The position numbers were made by a program, and so were the translations under genes. Positions 1-9,006 of a stretch of DNA of 63,658 nucleotides are shown piece by piece; position 1 is the stretch's first letter, and each line of letters starts with the position of its first letter. The stretch is from the NCBI RefSeq assembly GCF_010093125.1, contig NZ_NMZQ01000048.1, forward strand, positions 1 to 63,658, read 5' to 3'. The notes under the pieces were generated by a model. It worked only from the letters and a program-made list of their open reading frames with translations, was not told the DNA's origin and did no database searches. The DNA comes from Veillonella sp. R32 (GTDB taxonomy: Bacteria; Bacillota; Negativicutes; Veillonellales; Veillonellaceae).

Positions 1-557
1 TATTGAGAGTTAATATTCATGATGATTATTTTGAAAAAAGAATATAAAAATTAATATAAAATGAATTTAAAATAAAAATAAATATAAAAAATATTTATAT
101 AATTATAGATTTATAGCTGTTTTGCTGAATAAATTGATATTTGCATATTATGAAAATATTATGATAAAATGGACGAGAAAAAATTAAATAATGGTGAAAA
201 CTAAGAAAAGTTATTTTGACTTAAAAAAATCTGTGGTTATCTATTAGGCTATATGAGGTAATATCGATTGTTTTTGATATTTTATACATTTTGATAGGAA
301 AGTGTAGTTGTAAAGTATCTTTTCATACTAAGACAGTTATTTTTATAAAATATCATTATACGGTTAATGGATTATTAGTAAATCATAGTTAAACATAGTT
401 AATGTAGGGCATTAGTTCACCAGTAAATTTCAGATGTTTTATCAGGTAATCAGAGCCTGTGGGGGTGTGATATAACTATAAATTTACGTTAGGCAGTTCA
501 TTGTTTAATACAAATTTTAAGAATTGAGAAGGTTGTGTGCACAGGGAGGTAGAAGAT
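1..557. other. AT-rich upstream region of the adhesin gene
   Basis: No coding region is visible here. The sequence is very AT-rich with several weak promoter-like pairs; the best is TTGATA (134-139) and TATTAT (157-162) with a 17-nt spacer, almost 400 nt before the adhesin start. The last 150 bases are less AT-rich and may form an untranslated leader. I see no known riboswitch or repeat. Confidence 0.4.
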
Positions 558-3500
558 TTGAATAAGATTTATAAGATCGTATGGAGTCGTACAAAACATT
601 GCTATGTAGTGGCATCTGAATTTGCAAAAGGACATACGAAGAGTAGTAGTGAGAAAACTAGCGGGGCTTTTAAATTAGGAGCGACTTTGGCTGCAGTAGC
701 CTTGTTAGGAGGGATAGGTGTACATAGTTCGGTACTAGCGGTTGCAGAAGCGGGGTTAAATGCTAAGGCTTCAGGTAAAACGGCTGTCGCTATTGGTGAC
801 AGTGCTATTGCATCAGGTCAACAAGCTATTGCTATTGGTGGATCTGATGCAGGAGCTAATGTTACGCAAGCAATAGGTAAACAAAGTATTGCCATTGGTG
901 GTAATGTTCGTGTTGATGGCTATGGAACTATAGGCATTGGCGGCGATGATTTAAGAACTTTTAGGGGTTCGGATGAGTACAATAAATTAGGTAGCACTAC
1001 TCAATGGGTGTCAAACCAGTATACTGAGTATAACGATAATCCAACATATGGTAATGGTGATGGTGCTATTTTTATAGGTATTCGTTCTATTGGGTCTGGT
1101 CATGGTGCCGTTACCTTAGGCTCTTTGAGTCAAGCTACGGCTAGTGTTGCTACCGCGCTTGGTATGGGGGCAAAGGCCAATAAAGTTGCTTCCGTGGCTT
1201 TAGGGGCGGCTTCGGATACCAATAAAGACGCAGCACAAGTTAGCAATGCAACGATTAAAGGCAGTACATATAATTTTGCTGGTACTATTAATAACACGCC
1301 AGGCGCAGTGGTATCGGTTGGTAATAGTACTGTACAACGGCAGATTATTAATGTAGCACCAGGTGCTGTTACGGCTACGAGCACTGATGCGATTAATGGT
1401 TCACAATTATTTGCGGTAGCTAATAATATAACCAAGACTACAGTGGCAGTAGGGAGCGAGAGTCTTACACTTAGTACAGCAGATACTACGGCTACCAATG
1501 GGCTTCTTGCTTATATAGTAGATTTGTCTTCAACGGCTAAATCGGCTATTGCTGATATTCCGACAATTAAAAGCAATTTAGCGTCTACTGCATCAACAGC
1601 AACTGCAGCGAGCTCAGCGGCAGTAAGTGCAGCGAGTAAAGCAGATGCAGCAAACACAGCGGCAGCAAGTGCGAATACAGCTGCTTCAACTGCACAGTCT
1701 ACAGCTAATGCTGCACAAACAACAGCTAATGCTGCAAAAGCAGTCGCTGATACAGCTGTTCAAAACTTAACTGTGGGCACAGATTCTGCTCATAATGGGA
1801 CTGGTGTTACGTTAACAAAAAATAATAATCGACTAGACATTGTAGGCTTAGGTAGTGTAACTACGGCTGTTTCTAGCACTAATACAATTAATGTGGGGCT
1901 AACATCTTCTGCTGAAAGTTCAATTGGAGCAGTGGCTGGGATTAGTACAGCGGTAACAAGAATTGATGGCACTGTCACTAATATCAGTTCAACTGTCACA
2001 AGGATTGATAGTACTGTAAGTACAATTCAAACTGATTTATCGACTGTGAAAAATGACTGGGATACAGTAAAGAACAGTGCTACTAAGTCTGTTCAAGAAT
2101 TAAAGGTTGGCGCTGGTACGGGAACAACAATTACTCTAGATAATAAAACCAATACTTTAGATATTGTAGGTGCTAACAGTAATGCTAATATTATTACTCA
2201 GGTAAATGGTCGAAATATAGCTATCGATTTATCGGATTCTTTCAAAGCACAGATACATAATTTAGAAAACAAGTCTAATGGCTCATCTGTTACCTATGTA
2301 ACGAATGATGGACAAAAAGTTGTAAAAATTGACAATGCATTCTATCCAGAAGGAACTACATTAGATAAAGATGGTAGACCAGTTGATGCGCAGGGAAATC
2401 AAGCTCAACCAACCGATGTAAAACCAGAGGAAATTAAAGTAACTGTCGGTGATGATACAGCCCGTCAAATTGGCAATGTAGCGAGTGGCTTAGATGGTTT
2501 AGCTGCTGATTCTAATACAACGGCAATTTCGGCTACTGAGGCAAAAACTGCGGTAGGGGGCGCTGATGGTAAAGGTGGATTACTAGGAAAAACGGGTAAG
2601 GACCTTAATAATGTAGCTACGATTAAAGATCTCCAAGCAGTGGCACAAGCAGGCTTGAATTTCACAGGCGATACAGTGGGAGCAGATAAGAATAAAGTTA
2701 CTGTACATCGCCCACTTAGTGATACATTAGCCATTACAGGTGGAGTAGCTGAGGCTGGAAAGTTAACAGATGACAATATTGGCGTAGTAGCTGACGAAAC
2801 AAATGGTTTAACTGTAAAATTAGCTAAGAATATCGATTTAGGTGCAGACGGTAGCTTGAACTTTGGTAAAGATGTAAGCCTAACGCCAGGTAAAGGTCTT
2901 TCCTTTACTAAAGACGGTGGTACAGCTGTATATGGTCCAACTGGCACAACCTTAACAGACAAAGAGGGCAATACAACAGTTACAAATGCAGCTGGCTCTA
3001 CATTAAAGGACAAAGATGGTAATAAAACAACCGTTACTGGCAATGGCATTACGATTAATCCAAAAGAAGATGGTAAGGGCAACGTATCCTTAACTAAGGA
3101 TGGCCTCGATAATGGTGGCAATAAACTTAAAAATGTAGCAGCTGGTACGGAAGACGGTGATGTAGTAAACTTTGAGCAATACAAAGAGCTATCTGATAAA
3201 GTCGCTGATATGGGCACTAATTCGCCATCTAAGTTAGTTGATAATAAGGGTAATGAAGTAGTAAAAATCGGGGATAATTACTATCCAGCAGGAACAACAA
3301 AAACTGAAGATGGCAAATTTGTAAATGCTAATGGGGAAGTAGTAGAGCCAATTGACACAACTACGACTCCAATTTCGGCGGCTACGAACACACCAAATAG
3401 CGGCTTAGGTATCCAATTAACAGATTCTACAGCACCGATTGCTAATGATGGTGAAAAAGGAGCGAATGCGTTAGTTGGTGGCACAGCTGGCGCCGATGGT

Positions 3501-6500
3501 GTTAAAACAGGTGGCTTGTTACAAGCAGCAGGTAATGATTTGGCTAAAATTGCCACTGTTGGTGACTTGCAGGCTGTAGCCCAAGCTGGCTTGAACTTCA
3601 TAGGCGATACAGTGGGAGCAGATAATAATAAAGTTACTGTACATCGCCCACTTAGCGATACTTTAGCTATTACTGGTGGTGTAGCTAACAGTGAAGATTT
3701 AACTGACAAGAATATTGGCGTAGTAGCTTACGAAACAAAAGGCTTAACCGTAAAATTAGCTAAGAATATTGATTTAGGCACAGACGGTAGCTTGAATTTT
3801 GGCGACAATGTAAGTCTAACGCCAGGTGAAGGTCTTTCCTTTGCTAAAGATGGTGATACAGCTGTATATGGTCCAACTGGCACAAGCTTAAAAGATAAAG
3901 AAGGCAACACAACAGTTACGAACGCAGCTGGCTCTACGCTAACAGATAAAGAGGAGAATAAAACTGTTATCAGCGCTAAAGGCACAACAGTAACTGATAA
4001 AGAGGGCAATACCAACACATCTACATCTAAAGAAAATAAATTGGCTGATGATAAAGGTAATAGTAACACAGCGAATGCAAGTGGTGTAACGGTTGAAAAG
4101 ACTGTTGATGGTAAAACAATTAGTAATTCTTTAACTGCTGATGCATTGACAACTAAAGGTGCTGACGGTAAAGAAACATCTGTAAAAGCAGATGGCATTA
4201 CAACAAATGGTAACATTACAGCCACAGATACAGCTGGCAATAAAACAACCGTTGATGGCAATGGCATTACGATTGATCCAAAAGAAGATGGTAAGGGCAA
4301 CGTATCCTTAACTAAGGATGGCCTTGATAATGGTGGCAACCGTCTCAAAAATATCGGTGCCGCTGAAAAATCTGGCGATGCTGTAACATTTGACCAATTC
4401 AAAGCATTGGAAAAGAAATTTAGTGCGGCTGGTGGTATGACTACTGTTGATGAAGATGGAGATAAAGTAGTAACCGTTGGAGATAGACAGTATAAAGTAG
4501 ATGAGAATGGCAATCCGTTGTCCGCTGATAAAAAGACTAAATTAATCGAAGTGGATGGTAAATACTACAATCCATCTGATGTAAATGAAGATGGAACACT
4601 TAAGGACAATGCACAACCTGCTGATTCCACCGTAAAAGGTAATACAGCTTTATCTTCTGACGCTCCAACAAGCGGTTTAGGCTTGACAAAAGCTGTAAAA
4701 GGCGATGATGCGAATGGAATTCAAGCTACAGGACCTATTGATGCAACTACAGCTAAGAATGTAGTTGGTGGCGCAGATGGTAAATCTGGGTTGCTCGGCA
4801 AATCTGGGGCGGATCTTAACAAGATTGTAACCGTTCAAGATTTACAAGCTGTAGCCCAAGCTGGCTTGAATTTCACTGGTGATACGGTTGATGCTGCGGG
4901 TAACAAAGTTAATGTACATCGCCCATTAAGTAACACATTGTCTGTTACTGGCGGTGTGGTTGATGAAACATCCTTAACTGACAAAAATATTGGTGTTGTG
5001 GCAAATCAAGATAATGGCTTAACTGTAAAATTAGCTAAGAATATTGATTTAGGTGCAGACGGTAGTTTAAAATTTGGTAATAATGTAAGTCTAACGCCAG
5101 GTGAAGGTCTTTCCTTTACTAAAGACGGTGATACAGCTGTATATGGTCCAACCGGCACAACCTTAACAGACAAAGAGGGCAATACAACAGTTACAAACGC
5201 AGCTGGCTCTACCTTAAAAGATAAAGAAGGCAACACAACAGTTACGAACGCAGCTAGCTCTACATTAACAGATAAAGAGGAGAATAAAACTGTTATCAGC
5301 GCTAAAGGCACGGTCGTATCTGATAAAGCGGGCAATACCAACACATCTACCGCTAAAGAAAATAAATTGGCTGATGATAAAGGTAACAGCAACACAGCGA
5401 ATGCAACGGGTGTAACGGTTGAAAAGACTGTTGATGGTAAAACAATTAGTAATTCGTTAACTGCTGATGCATTGACAACTAAAGGTGCTGATGGTAAAGA
5501 AACATCTGTAAAAGCAGATGGCATTACAACGAATGGTAATATCACAGCTACAGATACAGCTGGAAATAAAACAACCGTTGATGGCAATGGTATTACGATT
5601 GACCCAGCTGGTGAAGACAAAGGCAACGTATCCTTAACCAAGGATGGCCTTGATAATGGTGGCAACCGTCTCAAAAATATCGGTGCCGCTGAAAAATCTG
5701 GCGATGCTGTAACATTTGACCAATTTAAAGCATTGGAAAGAAAGTTCAGCGCTGCTGGTGGCATGGAAACGGTTGATGAAAATGGTGACAAAGTCGTTAC
5801 TATTGATGACCAGGTATATAAAGTCGATCAAGATGGTAATCCAGTAGATAAAGATGGTAATAAGCTAAAAGAGGTAGATGGTAAATACTACAATCCAGAC
5901 GATGTAACAGACGATGGTAAGTTGAAATCTGCTGATGCTGAACCAGCTAAATCTACAGCTACTGGTGATACATCACTATCTTCTAATGCTGGTGCTAGTG
6001 GATTAGGTCTTACTAAAGCGATAGATGCTGATAAAGATAATGGCATTGAAGGAACGGGGCCAATCTCTGGAGAAGATGCTAAAAAAGCATTGGTTGGTGA
6101 AGATGGCAAAGACGGACTACTTACTATTAGCGGTAAGGCTCTTAATAAGTTAGTCACCGTCCAAGATTTACAAGCTGTAGCGCAAGCTGGTTTAGATTTT
6201 GCTGGTGATGATGCGAATGATGTTCATCGTCCATTAAGTTCTAAATTAACTATTACAGGTGGTGTAACTGAAAAAGCTGATTTAACGGATAAAAACATCG
6301 GGGTCGTACGAAATGAAACTGGCGATGGTTTAGAAGTTAAATTAGCTAAGCATATTGACCTTGGTGAGGATGGCAGTATTAAACTTGGCGATAAAGTGGC
6401 TCTTGATGGCAAAGATGGTTTGACTGTTAAAGGTGACGATGGCAATAGCGCCGTATATGGTGGCAATGGCTTAACGTTGACTGATAAAGACGGTAATAGT

Positions 6501-6521
6501 AGTTTCAACGTCTACAAGTAA
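558..6521 (+). CDS. Trimeric autotransporter adhesin, N-terminal and passenger part
   Basis: This is the long 5' open part (about 1987 aa). I chose TTG at 558: GGGAGGT lies 8-14 bases upstream, and translation from it gives MNKIYKIVWSRTKHCYVVAS, the extended signal peptide region (ESPR) typical of large autotransporters. A GTG at 537 is open in frame but puts the ribosome site inside the gene. A hydrophobic signal follows (about residues 45-65). Next come a YadA head of repeated AIG/ALG-type turns (about 70-235), a neck motif (ATSTDAINGSQLFAVAN), an Ala/Thr-rich coiled-coil stalk (about 335-400), then four copies of a block starting DLQAVAQAGLNF. It acts as a surface adhesin if anchored, but the frame ends early at 6521. 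Confidence 0.8.
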   Translation: MNKIYKIVWSRTKHCYVVASEFAKGHTKSSSEKTSGAFKLGATLAAVALLGGIGVHSSVLAVAEAGLNAKASGKTAVAIGDSAIASGQQAIAIGGSDAGANVTQAIGKQSIAIGGNVRVDGYGTIGIGGDDLRTFRGSDEYNKLGSTTQWVSNQYTEYNDNPTYGNGDGAIFIGIRSIGSGHGAVTLGSLSQATASVATALGMGAKANKVASVALGAASDTNKDAAQVSNATIKGSTYNFAGTINNTPGAVVSVGNSTVQRQIINVAPGAVTATSTDAINGSQLFAVANNITKTTVAVGSESLTLSTADTTATNGLLAYIVDLSSTAKSAIADIPTIKSNLASTASTATAASSAAVSAASKADAANTAAASANTAASTAQSTANAAQTTANAAKAVADTAVQNLTVGTDSAHNGTGVTLTKNNNRLDIVGLGSVTTAVSSTNTINVGLTSSAESSIGAVAGISTAVTRIDGTVTNISSTVTRIDSTVSTIQTDLSTVKNDWDTVKNSATKSVQELKVGAGTGTTITLDNKTNTLDIVGANSNANIITQVNGRNIAIDLSDSFKAQIHNLENKSNGSSVTYVTNDGQKVVKIDNAFYPEGTTLDKDGRPVDAQGNQAQPTDVKPEEIKVTVGDDTARQIGNVASGLDGLAADSNTTAISATEAKTAVGGADGKGGLLGKTGKDLNNVATIKDLQAVAQAGLNFTGDTVGADKNKVTVHRPLSDTLAITGGVAEAGKLTDDNIGVVADETNGLTVKLAKNIDLGADGSLNFGKDVSLTPGKGLSFTKDGGTAVYGPTGTTLTDKEGNTTVTNAAGSTLKDKDGNKTTVTGNGITINPKEDGKGNVSLTKDGLDNGGNKLKNVAAGTEDGDVVNFEQYKELSDKVADMGTNSPSKLVDNKGNEVVKIGDNYYPAGTTKTEDGKFVNANGEVVEPIDTTTTPISAATNTPNSGLGIQLTDSTAPIANDGEKGANALVGGTAGADGVKTGGLLQAAGNDLAKIATVGDLQAVAQAGLNFIGDTVGADNNKVTVHRPLSDTLAITGGVANSEDLTDKNIGVVAYETKGLTVKLAKNIDLGTDGSLNFGDNVSLTPGEGLSFAKDGDTAVYGPTGTSLKDKEGNTTVTNAAGSTLTDKEENKTVISAKGTTVTDKEGNTNTSTSKENKLADDKGNSNTANASGVTVEKTVDGKTISNSLTADALTTKGADGKETSVKADGITTNGNITATDTAGNKTTVDGNGITIDPKEDGKGNVSLTKDGLDNGGNRLKNIGAAEKSGDAVTFDQFKALEKKFSAAGGMTTVDEDGDKVVTVGDRQYKVDENGNPLSADKKTKLIEVDGKYYNPSDVNEDGTLKDNAQPADSTVKGNTALSSDAPTSGLGLTKAVKGDDANGIQATGPIDATTAKNVVGGADGKSGLLGKSGADLNKIVTVQDLQAVAQAGLNFTGDTVDAAGNKVNVHRPLSNTLSVTGGVVDETSLTDKNIGVVANQDNGLTVKLAKNIDLGADGSLKFGNNVSLTPGEGLSFTKDGDTAVYGPTGTTLTDKEGNTTVTNAAGSTLKDKEGNTTVTNAASSTLTDKEENKTVISAKGTVVSDKAGNTNTSTAKENKLADDKGNSNTANATGVTVEKTVDGKTISNSLTADALTTKGADGKETSVKADGITTNGNITATDTAGNKTTVDGNGITIDPAGEDKGNVSLTKDGLDNGGNRLKNIGAAEKSGDAVTFDQFKALERKFSAAGGMETVDENGDKVVTIDDQVYKVDQDGNPVDKDGNKLKEVDGKYYNPDDVTDDGKLKSADAEPAKSTATGDTSLSSNAGASGLGLTKAIDADKDNGIEGTGPISGEDAKKALVGEDGKDGLLTISGKALNKLVTVQDLQAVAQAGLDFAGDDANDVHRPLSSKLTITGGVTEKADLTDKNIGVVRNETGDGLEVKLAKHIDLGEDGSIKLGDKVALDGKDGLTVKGDDGNSAVYGGNGLTLTDKDGNSSFNVYK
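2628..6500 (+). repeat. Four large in-frame stalk repeats inside the adhesin gene
   Basis: The motif DLQAVAQAGLNF (or LDF) starts near 2628, 3562, 4837 and 6162. Each is followed by a conserved stretch with HRPLS, TGGV, NIGVV, VKLAKNIDLG and AVYG. A shorter subrepeat (TDKEGNTTVTNAAGSTL type) is iterated within. The segment from about 3942 to 4432 is nearly identical to about 5269-5765, which indicates a recent duplication. Such repeats lengthen or shorten the stalk by recombination and are also a risk for assembly collapse. Confidence 0.8.
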
Positions 6522-6969
6522 TACCTTGGCTGATGATAAAGGGAATTCTAATACGTCTGATGCCACAAGTAATGCAATTTCTGACGGCAAAGGCAACAGT
6601 ACGTCTAATTCTGCAGCTGGTACTACGGTTAAGGATGATAAAGGAAATGAAACCAGTGTCAAAGCTGATGGCGTAGTTACTAAGGACAAAGAGGGTAATT
6701 CTTCTTCTATGAAGCCAGAAGGTGTTGAAATTACTGATAAAGATGGCAATAAGACCACAGTAGATGCCAATGGTATTAGCTTAAAAGACAAAGATGGTAA
6801 TGCGCTTGTAACTATCGATAAAGATGGTTTAAGTGGTAAAGACGGTGCGCCAGTTGATTTTAAAAATGGTATTAATGTACCAGGGGCGTTAACTGTTACG
6901 CCAGCAACCAAAGATGCTAATGGGAATGTGGTTGACCCAGTCATTGATGCTCATGGTAACCGCATTTAA
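6505..6969 (+). pseudogene. Adhesin stalk fragment, +1 frame relative to the 5' part
   Basis: The open frame between the frameshift and the internal stop continues the stalk with DKDGN/ADGV-type repeats and ends at HGNRI followed by TAA. It has no ribosome site or credible start of its own. Composition and repeat type match the upstream part, so it is the same gene in another frame rather than a separate gene. Confidence 0.75.
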
Positions 6970-7449
6970 AATGTAGGTAATGGCATTTTACCAACAGATG
7001 CAGCTAATATTGGTCAATTGGAAAGTGTTCGTAATGACATGAAGAACCATAGTAATAACGTTGGTTCCATGACGGCGGCTCTCGCAGCTCTTAACCCACT
7101 TCCATATATTGGCGGTGAAAAAGGTCAAATTATGGCCGGTGTAGGTGTTTATGAAAATAAACAAGCGGTAGCACTAGGTTATGCGTATACGCCAAATAGT
7201 GATCAACAATACACCTTAGGCGTATCCTATGGTGAAGGTGGTAAAACGATGGCGAATATGGGGGCTACGTTCCGGATTGGTTCTGGTGACGGGGCTACTA
7301 CCTTGGCTGAACATGTAAAAGCACAAACAAGCAAAGAATACGAGGCTAAGTTAGCAGATGTTAAAGCACAAAGTGATGCTAAGATTTCTGATCTTCAAAG
7401 CCAAGTAGAAGAATTGCGTCAATTATTATTAGCTATGAAACAAGGGTAA
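6970..7449 (+). pseudogene. Adhesin C-terminal fragment: YadA-type membrane anchor with coiled-coil tail
   Basis: In the same frame as the preceding fragment but beyond its TAA. NVGNGILPTDAANIGQLE is the usual neck/stalk entry into the anchor. It is followed by the four-stranded YadA anchor (about NPLPYIGGEKG through ANMGATFRIG), the outer-membrane pore of the trimer. Canonical anchors end with the last strand; here about 55 further residues follow, rich in K, E, A, Q with heptad-like spacing (YEAKLADVKAQ ... LQSQVEELRQLLL), a likely coiled coil. No start codon with a ribosome site lies before it, so it is probably not made unless the stop is read through or corrected. Confidence 0.7.
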
Positions 7450-7470
7450 TCTTATTATTGACGTAACGAT

Positions 7471-7505
7471 AAAGACCTCGAGTCCGTAGGGATTCGAGGT
7501 CTTTT
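7471..7505 (+). terminator. Rho-independent terminator after the adhesin
   Basis: Stem GACCTCGA (7474-7481) pairs perfectly with TCGAGGTC (7494-7501) and is followed by TTTT. It closes the adhesin transcription unit. Confidence 0.85.
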
Positions 7506-7577
7506 CACTAGCTATATTCAAGAGAAGTATATGTTATAATAAATATATAAATTTTTACTACACTTTACTATAATATG

Positions 7578-7680
7578 ATTAAGATTAAAGAATTATAGGA
7601 TTATAGGATTATAAGTTTAAAAGCTTAAAAGACTATAAGACTACAAGATTACAAGATTACAGGGTTGTAAGCTTATAAGG
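7578..7680 (+). repeat. Degenerate short tandem repeats before the MerR gene
   Basis: A run of 8-10-bp units of the type ATTATAGG / ACTATAAG / ATTACAAG fills the 100 bases upstream of the regulator's ribosome site. No function is evident; slippage-prone leader sequence is the simplest reading. Confidence 0.5.
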
Positions 7681-7709
7681 AAATATAGTTATTAAAAAGG
7701 AGGGTACGT

Positions 7710-8567
7710 ATGCATGAGGATTTAATCAGTATTAGTGATATGGCGAAGCTACATGGCTTAACACGGCCTACGCTACTTTATTATGACTCTATTGGCTTAT
7801 TTTCTCCTGTATATGTAGCAGATAATGGTTATCGGTATTATAGTCGTATTCAAATTCCCTTACTCCGTGAAATTTGTTTTCTGAAATCACTAGGTGTTAG
7901 TTTAAAAGATATTCAAAAACATATTAGCCAGCGTGATCCTGAAGCAGAATTGCAGTTATTAGTAGAACAAGAAGGTAAGATTGAACGGGAATTGCAAGAA
8001 TTAGGCCGTAAGCGTTTAGCCTTGCAACAGCGCCTCTATATGTATAAAGAAGCGGTTATTGCCGTTTCACAGCCACAAGGAACGCCTTTTTTACGACATT
8101 ATAAGCCTCGTAGTATTATTTCTCATCCGTTTCAGGCTACGGCCAGCGGTGAAATTGACCGGCAAAATATCCACTTAACGGCGATGGAATTATGGCGTGA
8201 TTTATATAGTCATGAATTTTTGCCAGCTTATAGCTTTGGCACGATTTTAAAAGCAGATGCATTGGGAACAGCGAATCCATTAAAAAATGGTGGTTGTTAT
8301 ATTCGAATTCCTGTGGAGTCTACGGGCTTTGAATCTACGTTAGTGACTTTGCCAGAAGGTACTTATGTATGCCGCTACAAACGGGGTCGTCCTAATGATG
8401 TGACGGTTCTTAACGAATTACTCCGTTGGATTGAGGGGGAAGGTTACGAAGTGTGTGGCGATGTGGTAGATGCGTGTTTCTTAGATACGACTTTTGATGA
8501 GGAACTGCACGATGAAGTATTCTCTATGTTGCAAGTACCTGTGAAACGGAGCCATGAAAGTGTATAG
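7710..8567 (+). CDS. MerR-family transcriptional regulator with effector-binding domain (BmrR/TipA-like)
   Basis: A 285-aa protein with AAGGAGG 8-14 bases before its ATG. Residues about 6-75 form the MerR winged helix-turn-helix (ISDMAKLHGLTRPTLLYYDSIGL ... NGYRYYS), and 76-115 a dimerisation coiled coil. Residues about 125-285 resemble a GyrI-like effector domain, as in multidrug sensors. No Cys metal-binding loop is present, so a small organic ligand is more likely than a metal. MerR proteins bind the over-long spacer of their target promoter and untwist it; exactly such a promoter lies 58 bases after the stop codon. No drug pump follows, which is unusual. The family call is firm; the ligand is unknown. 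Confidence 0.85.
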   Translation: MHEDLISISDMAKLHGLTRPTLLYYDSIGLFSPVYVADNGYRYYSRIQIPLLREICFLKSLGVSLKDIQKHISQRDPEAELQLLVEQEGKIERELQELGRKRLALQQRLYMYKEAVIAVSQPQGTPFLRHYKPRSIISHPFQATASGEIDRQNIHLTAMELWRDLYSHEFLPAYSFGTILKADALGTANPLKNGGCYIRIPVESTGFESTLVTLPEGTYVCRYKRGRPNDVTVLNELLRWIEGEGYEVCGDVVDACFLDTTFDEELHDEVFSMLQVPVKRSHESV

Positions 8568-8624
8568 ACAAATGTCTTTTTAGAAAGTTCATACAAATTT
8601 CATAGGAATTTTACAAAATAGCTA

Positions 8625-8655
8625 TTGACTGTAAAGTTACTTTATAGTTTAGAAT
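8625..8655 (+). promoter_or_regulatory. MerR-type promoter with 19-bp spacer and dyad operator
   Basis: The -35 TTGACT (8625-8630) and -10 TAGAAT (8650-8655) are separated by 19 bases, the non-optimal spacing typical of MerR-activated promoters. The spacer holds a near-perfect dyad: ACTGTAAAGT (8628-8637), one base, ACTTTATAGT (8639-8648); 9 of 10 arm positions match. It reads away from the merR gene into a short transcript ending at 8935. The architecture is read directly from sequence; binding by the adjacent regulator is inferred. Confidence 0.75.
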
Positions 8656-8724
8656 AACATCATAAATAAAAAATAATCTATAGAATCTATTATTTAGTAG
8701 ATATTGAGAAAGGGAGTTTTTATT

Positions 8725-8784
8725 ATGATGGCCATTCTAATCTTAATCAATCAATTGATCGAAGACTGGTACAAAGCACTATAA
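8725..8784 (+). CDS. Putative 19-residue hydrophobic/amphipathic peptide
   Basis: ATG at 8725 (a second ATG at 8728) has GAAAGGGAG about 8 bases upstream and encodes MMAILILINQLIEDWYKAL, then TAA. The peptide has a short hydrophobic start and an amphipathic end containing W and Y. It is the only ribosome-site-equipped frame between the MerR-type promoter and the terminator at 8891. It could be a leader peptide, a membrane-active microprotein, or fortuitous within a regulatory RNA. I do not recognise a family. Confidence 0.45.
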   Translation: MMAILILINQLIEDWYKAL

Positions 8785-8890
8785 TTTGAGATATCATTTC
8801 AGATGTTAGTGAGTGTAAGCAGCGAGGTAGCTTTTAAAATGCAGTTGAGTGAGAGCTATACAAACCAATTGAACAAGAAAACAAAAAGAG
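8785..8890 (+). other. Untranslated 3' part of the MerR-controlled transcript
   Basis: About 105 bases lie between the small peptide ORF and the terminator. It contains two loosely similar GTGAGTG/GAGTGAG stretches and a weak TAGCT/AGCTA pairing. It may be the functional part of a small RNA, but I see no known RNA family. Confidence 0.3.
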
Positions 8891-8935
8891 TATCGCAGTA
8901 CGATGACTGACATCACATACTGCGATATTTTTTAT
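8891..8935 (+). terminator. Strong terminator of the short MerR-controlled transcript
   Basis: A perfect 10-bp stem, TATCGCAGTA (8891-8900) with TACTGCGATA (8918-8927), is followed by a T-rich tract. The transcript from the MerR-type promoter would be about 270 nt. Confidence 0.85.
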
Positions 8936-9006
8936 TGTTTACGTATAGCAAAAAGTTAGTTGACGATGATTCTTTTTCATAGAAACCGCTTAACAACGCC
9001 TTTTTA

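Larger units (their letters stand above)
558..7449 (+). pseudogene. Trimeric autotransporter adhesin (YadA-like), interrupted by one frameshift and one stop
   Basis: Read as one gene this encodes a type Vc autotransporter: ESPR signal peptide, head, neck, Ala-rich stalk, four large stalk repeats, and a YadA-type membrane anchor. Two lesions separate signal and passenger from anchor. The first lies near 6500-6505, where a run of three T's shifts the frame; removing one T restores the reading SSTSTSNTLADDKGN, which matches the sister repeats. The second is TAA at 6967-6969 in the stretch GNRI-stop-NVGNGILPTDAANIG, which looks like a Gln or Lys codon turned to a stop. Without the anchor the passenger could not be displayed trimerically on the outer membrane. 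Alternatives are sequencing or assembly error, phase variation at the T run, or true decay. Confidence 0.8.

Noticed and set aside
1130-6508. Long minus-strand open frames opposite the adhesin (Ser/Pro/Leu/Val-rich)
   Set aside because: They mirror the repeated codons of the plus-strand gene, have no ribosome sites, and repeat in step with the adhesin blocks; they are shadows.
8785-8890. A known riboswitch in the MerR-controlled transcript
   Set aside because: No conserved core of a familiar riboswitch class can be recognised, and the ORF lies upstream of it.
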